Positions 7,562 through 14,336 of a stretch of DNA of 26,221 bases are shown here, piece by piece; within the stretch, counting starts at the first letter, position 1, and each line of letters opens with the position of its first letter. The translations under genes and the position numbers were made by a program. The stretch is from Clostridiales bacterium (lineage in GTDB: Bacteria > Bacillota > Clostridia > Oscillospirales > Acutalibacteraceae). The stretch spans positions 1 to 26,221 of the forward strand of contig JAJBVC010000161.1 in NCBI GenBank assembly GCA_020860025.1. The letters are read 5' to 3'. Below the pieces are notes generated by a model. The model saw only the letters and a list, made by a program, of their open reading frames with translations, was not told where the DNA came from and made no database searches.

Positions 7562-9307
7562 TTACTTTTTAATAACTGCGCCGAATTTGCACGACTGAAT
7601 ACATTTTCCGCATTTAATACATTTTTGAACGTCAATAGTATGCGGATTTTTAACCGTTCCCCTAATTGCGCTGACAGGGCAGTTCCTTGCACAAAGAGTA
7701 CATCCACGGCACTTTTCGGCGTCAATAGAGTATTCAATCAAATCGGAACATTCGCCGGCAGGGCAAGTCTTGTCCTTAATATGCGAAACATATTCGTCTC
7801 TGAAATATTTTATCGTAGTTAAAACAGGGTTCGGTGCCGTCTGACCCAAACCGCAGAGCGCACCGTCCTTAATACCGTAGCACAACTCCTCAAGCAGTTC
7901 AATATCTCCGTCTTTGCCGTTGCCGCTCGTTATTCTTGTTAAGATTTCAAGCATTCTTGTTGTACCGATACGGCAGTGAATACATTTTCCGCAGCTCTCC
8001 TTAGCGGTGAAGTCAAGGAAGAATTTTGCCATTCCCACCATACAGGTGCTTTCGTCCATAACTACCATACCGCCGCTGCCCATAATTGCTCCTGTTGCGC
8101 CGAGTGCCTTGTAGTCGATAACCGTGTCTATAAGCTCAGCCGGAATACATCCGCCCGACGGGCCGCCCATTTGAACGGCTTTAAAGGCTTTGTCGCCCTT
8201 CATTCCGCCGCCTATGTCAAAAATAACGTCACGCAGAGTTTTACCCATAGGAATTTCAACAAGACCGCTTCTTTTAACTTTACCTGTTACGGCAAAAACT
8301 TTTGTTCCCTTTGAGCCTTCTGTTCCCATTGCGGCAAACGCCTCGCCGCCGTTGTTTATAATCCAGCTTACATTGGCAAATGTTTCAACATTATTGATAT
8401 TTGACGGCTTTTTCCAATAACCGCTTTGCGCAGGGAACGGCGGCTTTAGCCTTGGCATACCACGATGTCCCTCAAGAGATTCAATGAGCGCCGTTTCCTC
8501 TCCGCAGACAAAGGCGCCCGCTCCCGCTTTGATTTTCATTTGGCAGGAAAAGTCGGTGCCTAAAATGTTTTCACCGAGGTATCCTGCGTCGGTAGCCTGC
8601 TTAATTGCACGCTCAAGTCTTTTTATTGCAAGCGGATATTCGGCACGAACGTAAACTACGGCTGTCTTTGCACCGATAGCGTAAGCGCCGATAAGCATAC
8701 CCTCAATCAGATTATGAGGGTCGGACTCGATAACAGCCCTGTCCATAAACGCTCCGGGGTCGCCCTCGTCAGCGTTGCAGATTAAATATTTTTCTTCTCC
8801 GTCGCTCTGCCTTGCGGCATTCCATTTAAACCATGTCGGAAAGCCTGCTCCGCCTCTGCCTGCAAGTCCCGATACCTTAATCGTTTCAATAACGTCTTCG
8901 GGCGTCATTTCTTTAAGCACCTTTTCAAGCGCCGTATAACCGTCGGCGGCAACAAAATCGTCAATTTCCTCGGGATTTATAATTCCACAGCGGCGAAGCG
9001 CAATACGTGTTTGCTTTTCCAAAAACGATTTGTCCTCATCCGAAACGAGCAAATCCTCAATAAAAGATTCGTCAAGCGTTTTTGCATACTGCGCAATTTT
9101 GCCTGCGTCATTTTCAGAAACGTGAACAAGCCTTTTAACATCTTCGTCGTCATTGTAAATATCAACAATAGGCTCAAGATAGCACATACCGATGCAGCCG
9201 GCTATAGTAAGCTTTGCGCCGTTTAAATCCTCTTTTGAAAGAGCCTGCATAACCTTTTGAGCGCCTGCCGCAATACCACAGGAGCCTTGTCCCACAACAA
9301 TTTTCAT
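7562..9307 (-). CDS. NuoF/HydB-like NADH-binding flavoprotein subunit
   Basis: Binds FMN and NAD(H) and passes electrons through Fe-S clusters; in bifurcating complexes this is the NAD(H) module. The 581-aa chain begins with a thioredoxin-like [2Fe-2S] domain in which only Cys10, Cys38 and Cys42 are evident. The FMN/NADH motifs follow: GLAGRGGAGFP (147-157) and NADEGDPGAFMDR (178-190). SCGKCIHC near residue 445 marks the N3-type [4Fe-4S] site. Two ferredoxin clusters at the C-terminus start at Cys533 and Cys563. The extra ferredoxin domain is typical of HydB, HytB or StnB rather than of respiratory NuoF. The start overlaps the nuoE-like stop as TAATG. Confidence 0.9.
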   Translation of the reverse strand: MKIVVGQGSCGIAAGAQKVMQALSKEDLNGAKLTIAGCIGMCYLEPIVDIYNDDEDVKRLVHVSENDAGKIAQYAKTLDESFIEDLLVSDEDKSFLEKQTRIALRRCGIINPEEIDDFVAADGYTALEKVLKEMTPEDVIETIKVSGLAGRGGAGFPTWFKWNAARQSDGEEKYLICNADEGDPGAFMDRAVIESDPHNLIEGMLIGAYAIGAKTAVVYVRAEYPLAIKRLERAIKQATDAGYLGENILGTDFSCQMKIKAGAGAFVCGEETALIESLEGHRGMPRLKPPFPAQSGYWKKPSNINNVETFANVSWIINNGGEAFAAMGTEGSKGTKVFAVTGKVKRSGLVEIPMGKTLRDVIFDIGGGMKGDKAFKAVQMGGPSGGCIPAELIDTVIDYKALGATGAIMGSGGMVVMDESTCMVGMAKFFLDFTAKESCGKCIHCRIGTTRMLEILTRITSGNGKDGDIELLEELCYGIKDGALCGLGQTAPNPVLTTIKYFRDEYVSHIKDKTCPAGECSDLIEYSIDAEKCRGCTLCARNCPVSAIRGTVKNPHTIDVQKCIKCGKCIQSCKFGAVIKK

Positions 9308-9777
9308 TATTCAGCCTCCTTTAATTCTTTAAGAATTTTTTTCGTCTTGTCGGGAGTGAGAGAGCCGTAGGTGTCGCCGTTAATCATCATAACCGGCGAG
9401 AGCGAACAGCAGCCGAGACAGGCAACGCATTTGAGCGAAAACAGACCGTCGGACGTAGTTTCACCGTCGTCTATGCCAAGCTCGTCTTTAATCGTCTGTA
9501 AAATAATTTCACTTCCGTTTACGTGACAGGCGGTACCCTGACAAAGCATAATAAGATATTTGCCGACGGGAGTAAGACGAAACTGAGTATAAAATGTAGC
9601 GACTCCCATAATTTCACTTTCGGCAATGCCTGTACGCTCGCTTATATACCTGATTGCATCTTCGGGCAGAAAGCCGTAGCAGTCCTGAGTTTTTTGCAGG
9701 ATTGTAATAAGCGACCCTTTTTCATCGGCAAGAGAATTGAGTACACTGTCGATTTGAGAAAGATCTATGTTATTCAT
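9307..9777 (-). CDS. NuoE/HydC-like [2Fe-2S] subunit
   Basis: Thioredoxin-like [2Fe-2S] protein that partners the NuoF-like subunit. At 156 aa it has family length. GVATFYTQF (58-66) is a family hallmark, and the cluster ligands are Cys79 and Cys84 (CQGTAC) with Cys120 and Cys124 (CLGCC). The helical N-terminal part (residues 1-70) matches soluble HydC/HytE-type subunits. It is the first gene of a five-gene set, with GGAG nine bases before the ATG. No membrane-bound Complex I genes are nearby, which supports a soluble bifurcating enzyme. Confidence 0.9.
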   Translation of the reverse strand: MNNIDLSQIDSVLNSLADEKGSLITILQKTQDCYGFLPEDAIRYISERTGIAESEIMGVATFYTQFRLTPVGKYLIMLCQGTACHVNGSEIILQTIKDELGIDDGETTSDGLFSLKCVACLGCCSLSPVMMINGDTYGSLTPDKTKKILKELKEAE

Positions 9778-9804
9778 AAAACAAAACTCCTCTGATTTAT
9801 ATTT

Positions 9805-9822
9805 GATTTAATATATTAACTT
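9805..9822 (-). promoter_or_regulatory. Possible Rex-type operator upstream of the redox operon
   Basis: TTTAA-TATA-TTAAC, symmetric around the centre, resembles the redox-sensor Rex site TTGTTAA-N4-TTAACAA, matching 9 of the 14 defined positions. It lies 28-45 bases upstream of the nuoE-like ATG, where a repressor could act. AT-rich DNA makes chance matches likely. Confidence 0.25.
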
Positions 9823-9892
9823 AAAACTTAACTGTGTATCTAACATAATACTAAAAAATTCGCTTGGTTTCAACAGGAATTTTATTCTTTTT

Positions 9893-10717
9893 TTAAACGT
9901 CGGCAAGAACGTATTTTTCAACCGCCTTTGCAAGACCGTCGTCGGCGTTTGAATCGGTTATGAAATTAGCCGTATTTTTACATTCCTGCGTAGCGTTTGC
10001 CATGGCAAATGAATATTTTGCAAATGCAAGCATAGGGCAGTCGTTGCCTGCGTCGCCGAAGCTCATAGCTTCCGATGATGTTAAACCGAGAGATGTACAA
10101 ATGCCCTCAAGTGCTCTGCCCTTGGAGGCGGTCGAAACAGTCGCTTCAATGCTGTCTTTAAAACTCGTTACGGCTGTTAAATCAAGAGATGTAAGAAAAC
10201 TTTTATAATCATCGTATCTCTCGCTTTGAACGCTGTAGGCTGTAACTTTTTCAATCATTTTACCTTTTGTGTATTTTGCCAGATTTTCGTGAGGTGTCAT
10301 CGTGTCTGTAACTTCGCTGACAAATTCGTCTGGAATGTCGCCTTGGCTGAAATATTTTTCAAATCCCTGCTGAAAATGCGACTTTCCGTCAATATATACT
10401 TCAAAAAATACACGCTCGTTTAAGAAATAATCGACAATTTTTTCGGTTCGTTCAACGTCGATTAAATCCGAATAAATGACTTCATTTTTATTTCTGTCAA
10501 AAACGCAGGCACCGTTTGAGTAGATAACGTAATCAACAAACGGCACCTGTTCAAGCACGCTGCCAACAAGCTTCAGCGGTCTGCCTGTGGCAATGGCTAT
10601 TTTAACCGAATTGTCGTGTGATTTTTTAAGAGCCGCCTTTGTCCTCTCTGTAACAGTAATGTGGTCTGCGGACATAAGCGTTCCGTCTAAATCCGTAGCT
10701 ATAATTTTAATAGACAT
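9893..10717 (-). CDS. Cof-type HAD-superfamily phosphatase
   Basis: Hydrolase of the HAD IIB (Cof) group, usually acting on sugar phosphates or on phosphorylated cofactors such as FMN or PLP; cytoplasmic. The 274-aa protein shows motif I DLDGT (Asp9 nucleophile, Asp11), motif II IAIATGR near residue 42, and the motif III/IV region FGDAGNDCPML near residue 217. The long cap between motifs II and III is typical of Cof proteins. The ribosome site GGGAG is 12 bases before the ATG, rather far. TACAAT at about 10757 may be a -10 box. The gene appears to be monocistronic. Its substrate cannot be read from the sequence. Confidence 0.88.
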   Translation of the reverse strand: MSIKIIATDLDGTLMSADHITVTERTKAALKKSHDNSVKIAIATGRPLKLVGSVLEQVPFVDYVIYSNGACVFDRNKNEVIYSDLIDVERTEKIVDYFLNERVFFEVYIDGKSHFQQGFEKYFSQGDIPDEFVSEVTDTMTPHENLAKYTKGKMIEKVTAYSVQSERYDDYKSFLTSLDLTAVTSFKDSIEATVSTASKGRALEGICTSLGLTSSEAMSFGDAGNDCPMLAFAKYSFAMANATQECKNTANFITDSNADDGLAKAVEKYVLADV

Positions 10718-10769
10718 AAAATTTACTGACTCCCGTTTGTACTGAATTTAGACTATTGTAGCATAAAAC

Positions 10770-11021
10770 TCAGTATTTATCTATACTGTATTTTACACAA
10801 AGGGCATAAATTGCCGAATAAAAAAACCGATTGCCGAAAAGAAGCAGATTTTTTGCGTCCAAAGGAGAAAGAGAAATAAGAAAATCGCAGTTATTGTAAA
10901 ATGCAAAATCGCCGTTAAGTCGTATTTTTACCGATAAATTAACGCAGGGCAGACGAACAGTCATAGCGTTAAGCTGTTTTTTTAATTCTTTTTTGAGCCG
11001 TCTAAGTTTTAATAAATTCAT
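10770..11021 (-). CDS. Small hypothetical protein (83 aa)
   Basis: No family recognised. The ORF starts with ATG preceded by GGTGAGGAT; GGTG-type ribosome sites are used by several real genes here. The N-terminus is strongly basic (RRLKKELKKQ). Residues 30-60 look like a beta-rich fold containing KIRLNGDFAFY and ISLSPLDAKNLLL. No signal peptide or clear membrane segment is seen. It fills the gap between the Cof phosphatase gene and the palindrome/terminator unit at 11148-11264. The tandem palindromes could control it if a minus-strand promoter exists (weak TTGCTA and TAAACT boxes). It may be a real small gene or a chance ORF. Confidence 0.4.
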   Translation of the reverse strand: MNLLKLRRLKKELKKQLNAMTVRLPCVNLSVKIRLNGDFAFYNNCDFLISLSPLDAKNLLLFGNRFFYSAIYALCVKYSIDKY

Positions 11022-11147
11022 ATCCTCACCATAAATTTTGTTATTAACAATTCAGTCTGTTCAGTAAAATTTATGATTACGACATAAAGAAATATACTGC
11101 TTGTATTACCTTGCTTTAAATAAAAGCAAAAAAATTTGAAAAAGGTA

Positions 11148-11176
11148 TTGACAAATAGGTTAGTTTATGCTAACCT
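11148..11176 (+). promoter_or_regulatory. Candidate promoter of a short plus-strand transcript
   Basis: A perfect -35 TTGACA (11148-11153) is followed after 17 bases by TAACCT (11171-11176), a poor -10 that lies in a palindrome arm. TATAAA at 11176-11181 is better in sequence, but its spacer of 22 is too long. Promoter identity is therefore uncertain. Confidence 0.4.
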
Positions 11177-11200
11177 ATAAACAGTTAGCAAATGCTAACT
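11155..11200. promoter_or_regulatory. Tandem GTTAG-N6-CTAAC palindromes (operator pair)
   Basis: Site 1 (11155-11178) has 9-bp arms ATAGGTTAG and CTAACCTAT around 6 bases. Site 2 (11183-11200) has perfect 8-bp arms AGTTAGCA and TGCTAACT. Both share the core GTTAG-N6-CTAAC with centres 25 bp apart. Half-sites look like those of DtxR/IdeR-type metal regulators (GGTTAG/CTAACC), but the gap between halves is larger than in the classical 19-bp box. Confidence 0.55.
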
Positions 11201-11268
11201 CCACTCCTTAAGTTAAGAAAAACGCAGACTAACCTAACCTACATCTAACCGAGTCTGCGTTTTTTCTT
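11183..11268 (+). ncRNA. Candidate small RNA between palindromes and terminator
   Basis: If transcription starts near 11183, the RNA would be about 85 nt and hold two hairpins. One is AGTTAGCA/TGCTAACT; the other is the terminator stem, whose 21-base loop carries repeated CTAACC units (at 11229, 11234 and 11245). No ORF with a ribosome site lies within. The promoter is uncertain, and the terminator may simply serve ribU on the other strand. Confidence 0.35.
11218..11268. terminator. Strong bidirectional terminator downstream of ribU
   Basis: AAAAACGCAGACT (11218-11230) pairs perfectly with AGTCTGCGTTTTT (11252-11264), a 13-bp stem with flanking A and T tracts on both strands. On the minus strand it lies 61 bases after the ribU stop. 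On the plus strand it would end the short unit starting near 11180. Confidence 0.85.
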
Positions 11269-11328
11269 ATTTTTTACATATTCATTTAACTAAACATTAT
11301 TAAGACGCTTCTCCTCTTGAGCGGAAAA

Positions 11329-11919
11329 TCAATTTTTTCCTTTCAACAATGGTGATATAGGCTTATAAATAACCATTGTGACAGCGGAACAAATAAGTGC
11401 CTTAACAAACGTAAACGGTACGTTAAAAATAATCAAAGCCTGTATCATATTTTCGACGCTCGGCAGCAGGAGCTGATACATTCCCAAAATTGCTTCTTCG
11501 GGAAAGCCGAGAACGGAATAATAAAGAGGATAGATTATAAAATAGTTGAACGGCAAGCTTACAACAGCCATTGCGGCACTGCCGGCAATACTTGCGATAA
11601 TTGCATTTTTCTTAGTTTTTTTGTGCTTGTAAATCAAGCCCGCAACAAGCGCAAATACTGCGCCGAGCATAAAGTTTGAAAGCTCGCCCACAAAACCGCT
11701 TTGACTGACAGCCATATGTATCAGGTTTTTAAGCAGGGCAATCAGTACGCCGGCAAACGGCCCATAGGCAAATGCTCCGATAAGCTCTGGCAAATCCGAA
11801 AAATCAAGCTTAATAAAGCTCGGCATAATCGGAATTGCGATTTCAATGTACTGCAAAGCGACGGCAACAGCGGTGAGCATTGCGGTTCCTGTGATTGTTC
11901 TGATTTTTTTGTTTTTCAT
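11329..11919 (-). CDS. ribU: Riboflavin ECF transporter S component RibU
   Basis: Membrane protein that binds riboflavin and works with the shared ECF energy-coupling module (EcfA, EcfA', EcfT, encoded elsewhere). The 196-aa protein has about six hydrophobic segments. Near residues 35-66 it carries IKLDFSDLPELIGAFAYGP followed by AGVLIALLKNLIH, the block characteristic of RibU. The start is supported by AAAGGAGT before the ATG. An FMN riboswitch and an intrinsic terminator lie directly upstream, which fixes the substrate as riboflavin or a close flavin. Expression should fall when FMN is plentiful. Confidence 0.93.
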   Translation of the reverse strand: MKNKKIRTITGTAMLTAVAVALQYIEIAIPIMPSFIKLDFSDLPELIGAFAYGPFAGVLIALLKNLIHMAVSQSGFVGELSNFMLGAVFALVAGLIYKHKKTKKNAIIASIAGSAAMAVVSLPFNYFIIYPLYYSVLGFPEEAILGMYQLLLPSVENMIQALIIFNVPFTFVKALICSAVTMVIYKPISPLLKGKN

Positions 11920-11940
11920 TTTGACTCCTTTTGGGGTACA

Positions 11941-11973
11941 AAAAAGAGAGCCCTAACACAAATGCGTTAGGGC
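11941..11973 (-). terminator. Riboswitch-controlled terminator before ribU
   Basis: GCCCTAAC and GTTAGGGC (11950-11957 and 11966-11973) form a perfect 8-bp stem. On the minus strand TCTCTTTTTT follows, just before the ribU ribosome site. This is the expected expression platform of the FMN aptamer. Confidence 0.85.
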
Positions 11974-12027
11974 GTAAATGCTTTGACCTATGGTTTCGAG
12001 CGGTCTGACAACGCTCAAATACCAAAC

Positions 12028-12141
12028 ATTTTCTCTCATCCGGACTTTAACCGTCGGTTACGGAATTGCACCGTATCAGCCGCATTTTTGCGGGTCGTGG
12101 ACTTTACCACCGGTGGGGAATTGCACCCCGCCCCGAAAATA
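12028..12141 (-). promoter_or_regulatory. FMN riboswitch (RFN element)
   Basis: The minus strand shows the conserved RFN blocks in order: CGGGGCGGGGTGCAATTCCC, CACCGGTGGT, AGTCCACGACCC, GATACGGTGCAATTCCGTA, CCGACGGTTA and AGTCCGGATGAGAGAA. It senses FMN and, with the downstream terminator, lowers ribU expression when FMN is abundant. Confidence 0.95.
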
Positions 12142-12153
12142 TTTTGTAATACT

Positions 12154-12181
12154 ATTATAGTTCATAAATACCGTTTGTCAA
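12154..12181 (-). promoter_or_regulatory. Promoter of the ribU transcript
   Basis: TTGACA (12176-12181), a 16-base spacer and TATAAT (12154-12159) lie on the minus strand 12 bases before the RFN element. Confidence 0.85.
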
Positions 12182-12294
12182 TAGTAATTTAGATAAATAT
12201 ATGAATGATATCGAGAAAGCAGCAGGAATCACGCTCAAAAGCAGATTGATTGTTGCTATTTCTTTTTTAAATTCTTACAGAAATGACATCCCGG

Positions 12295-13560
12295 TTATTC
12301 GTCTGTTTCGGAATAGTAATCATCCATCGTAACTTCTTCCTTTTCCTTTACGGATTGGTATTTGTCCTGATAATAATTTTCACCGTGACAGTCAAATGAG
12401 CCGTCGGGGGAAATTTCAATAACTGTGCAGCCTCGCTGTAAGCCGTACTTCATTATACCGCTGTAGGCAAGATAGTCGATTGAATAGCCGTAAGTCAGGC
12501 GGATTCCCTTGTAATCAACAGAAAAGTTGTTGAGATGGTCGTGACCTACAAACATACCCTGAGTCGAGCCGAGTTCTTTTACGGCGTCGAACAGACCGTA
12601 GTTATATTCACTGCAATAAACGACAAGGTCGGTTTCGCCCGCTTTGCCGTAGTAGTATGTCACATTTTCGGTATCCTCGTTGCCGTTGTCCGTATATTCA
12701 TACCAAGCGTCTCTGTATTCCTTTGCCGCAATGTGATAAAACATCAGCGACTTCGGCATAATACCTGCATTTTCCTCGGCAAGAGCGTTCATAGCGTCAA
12801 CATACCATTCAACCTGATTTTCGTGAACGCAGTCATATTTCCATAAAATACCCAAAGCGTCGCCGTCAACGTATGAGTGAGAATCGAGCAAAACAAGGCT
12901 TTGAGTAATTTCGCCGAGAGTGTCCTCAACATTTATAATATAATTGCCGTAGCCGTCAACATCATCGGGGCCCGCCTGAAAAAGGCAGTGCGGATATTCG
13001 TCGGAGCTGTAAAGGTCGGATATGTATTCACGGCTGTAGTATGAGTAGCTCTCGGTGTCGTGATTGCCGAATACGGGCGCCCAATAAACTCCAAGCTGTT
13101 CCATAAGCTCGGCAAAAAGAACTGCGCCTGTTTTGTTGTTGAATGTTCCGGACTGAAACGGAACGGGATAGGCAATGTCGCCTGTAACTATTACCAAATC
13201 GGGTTTCTCCTCGGTAATCATTGCCGCAACTGCGTTAATTGCCATACTGTCCTTGTTTACGCTCATAAATCCGCCGCCTATATGAATGTCGGTAAGCTGA
13301 ACAACCTTTAAATCCTCATCTGTCGTAAAGGTGTAGTAACCGTTATCGGCAACGCTCGGAATCAGCTGTTCGTCATACTCAACGGCGTCAATCGTTTTAA
13401 TAAAATTTCTGCTTGACGCTGTGCAGATTAAATTAACACAGGCGCAAAGAACAGTAACTATAGCGATAACGGCAATTATTATAAGCAAAACCTTCAGTGC
13501 AATTTTTGCTTTTTGTTTGGGAGTTTTTTTAATTTTTTCTTTTTTTTCGGTTTTTTTCAT
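12295..13560 (-). CDS. Membrane-anchored calcineurin-like metallophosphoesterase
   Basis: Predicted phosphoesterase held on the outer face of the membrane by one N-terminal segment. The first 20 residues are Lys-rich and a hydrophobic stretch spans about 21-47. The catalytic domain contains TDIHIGGG (Asp91, His93), TGDIAYP (from 126), FGNHDTES (from 164), a later MFYHIAAKEY and VGHDHLNN. The complete metal-binding set of this superfamily is thus present, normally holding two metal ions such as Mn or Fe. AAAGG lies 13 bases before the ATG, somewhat distant. The CDF-like gene ends 30 bases upstream, which suggests an operon. The substrate is unknown; the acidic C-terminus is unusual but not diagnostic. 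Confidence 0.88.
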   Translation of the reverse strand: MKKTEKKEKIKKTPKQKAKIALKVLLIIIAVIAIVTVLCACVNLICTASSRNFIKTIDAVEYDEQLIPSVADNGYYTFTTDEDLKVVQLTDIHIGGGFMSVNKDSMAINAVAAMITEEKPDLVIVTGDIAYPVPFQSGTFNNKTGAVLFAELMEQLGVYWAPVFGNHDTESYSYYSREYISDLYSSDEYPHCLFQAGPDDVDGYGNYIINVEDTLGEITQSLVLLDSHSYVDGDALGILWKYDCVHENQVEWYVDAMNALAEENAGIMPKSLMFYHIAAKEYRDAWYEYTDNGNEDTENVTYYYGKAGETDLVVYCSEYNYGLFDAVKELGSTQGMFVGHDHLNNFSVDYKGIRLTYGYSIDYLAYSGIMKYGLQRGCTVIEISPDGSFDCHGENYYQDKYQSVKEKEEVTMDDYYSETDE

Positions 13561-13590
13561 ATAAATTCAACAGCCTTTCAGTTGTAAATT

Positions 13591-14193
13591 TTATTCGCTG
13601 ACAAGAAAGCGTGCCTCACAAATTACGCTTTTAAGGGCAAGTACGGCAACGATAATTCCGAGCAAAACGGCGAAAATTCCGTCAAGAGCATAGTTTATTT
13701 TACCAACGACAACAAATCCGATAAGTGCCGTAAGCGTAACGGCGCAGTCCAAAAAGCTGTCGAGAGTTAACGCTTTTATAACAGGCGACGGCGATTTTTT
13801 GTCGGCAAAGCGGTAAACAAATGCAAGCATAAGCTTGATGAAAACGGTTATAAAAAGCAGTACGGCGTATCGAACAGAGTACGAAACCTGAACAGGGTAC
13901 ATGAGCCTTTCAATACCGTTATAGATAAAATAAATTCCCGTTACGACAATGATACAGTTTATAACAAAAGAGGATAGAGACTGAACCTTGCACGACTTTT
14001 TTTCGCTGTATTTTGCCGACAGAAAAAAGCAAACGAAAGCTAAAATACACGAAACGCTGTCAAGCAGATTGTTGATTGAATCGCAGTAAACCGACAGTGA
14101 ATTTGAACTGATTGAAACGTATAGCTTTACTAAAAACAGTAAAAAATTCACAGCAATGCCAAATGCCGATACCGCCTTGCCTGACTTGTTCAT
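13591..14193 (-). CDS. CDF-like cation transporter lacking the cytoplasmic domain
   Basis: Looks like the membrane half of a cation diffusion facilitator, a proton-driven metal exporter. The 200-aa protein has about six hydrophobic segments, with SNSLSVYCDSINNLLDSVS in segment 2 and LDSFLDCAVT in segment 5. Asn41/Asp45 and Asp145/Asp149 take the places of the usual metal ligands. An N-x3-D plus D-x3-D set is closer to manganese-type members than to the His/Asp zinc site. The usual C-terminal dimerising domain (about 80-100 residues) is missing, with the stop soon after the last membrane segment. GGAGGGG precedes the ATG. It sits upstream of a metal-dependent phosphoesterase in the same direction. 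Confidence 0.75.
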   Translation of the reverse strand: MNKSGKAVSAFGIAVNFLLFLVKLYVSISSNSLSVYCDSINNLLDSVSCILAFVCFFLSAKYSEKKSCKVQSLSSFVINCIIVVTGIYFIYNGIERLMYPVQVSYSVRYAVLLFITVFIKLMLAFVYRFADKKSPSPVIKALTLDSFLDCAVTLTALIGFVVVGKINYALDGIFAVLLGIIVAVLALKSVICEARFLVSE

Positions 14194-14239
14194 AGCCCCT
14201 CCAAAAAAATAAATTTAACAAGAGTTTAACGTAAATTTA

Positions 14240-14268
14240 ATTTTAACATAAAATAACTCTTTCTGCAA
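14240..14268 (-). promoter_or_regulatory. Probable promoter of the CDF-phosphoesterase pair
   Basis: TTGCAG (14263-14268), a 17-base spacer and TAAAAT (14240-14245) lie on the minus strand, 46 bases before the CDF-like start. The match is good but not perfect. Confidence 0.5.
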
Positions 14269-14275
14269 CAGTTGT

Positions 14276-14313
14276 AAAAAATAAGAAAAGCACCGAGAGC
14301 AAAATCTCGGTGC
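14276..14313 (-). terminator. Terminator of thiT
   Basis: GCACCGAGA and TCTCGGTGC (14290-14298 and 14305-14313) form a perfect 9-bp stem. The minus strand continues with TTTTCTTATTTTTT, 24 bases after the thiT stop. It separates thiT from the CDF-like gene. Confidence 0.9.
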
Positions 14314-14336
14314 AAGACAATATTTTAATAATATTT

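Noticed and set aside
5328..9777. An [FeFe]-hydrogenase (HydABC) reading of the redox operon
   Set aside because: The 740-aa protein has GltD-like FAD and NADPH folds and no H-cluster cysteine motifs, so the HydA catalytic subunit is absent.
10770..11021. FeoA-like ferrous iron protein
   Set aside because: The phrase LSPLDAKNLLL recalls the FeoA C-terminus, but the glycine- and arginine-rich FeoA core is not found.
11155..11178. A classical DtxR/IdeR iron box
   Set aside because: The half-sites fit, but the gap between them is about five bases longer than in the 19-bp consensus. Only a related or unknown regulator can be proposed.
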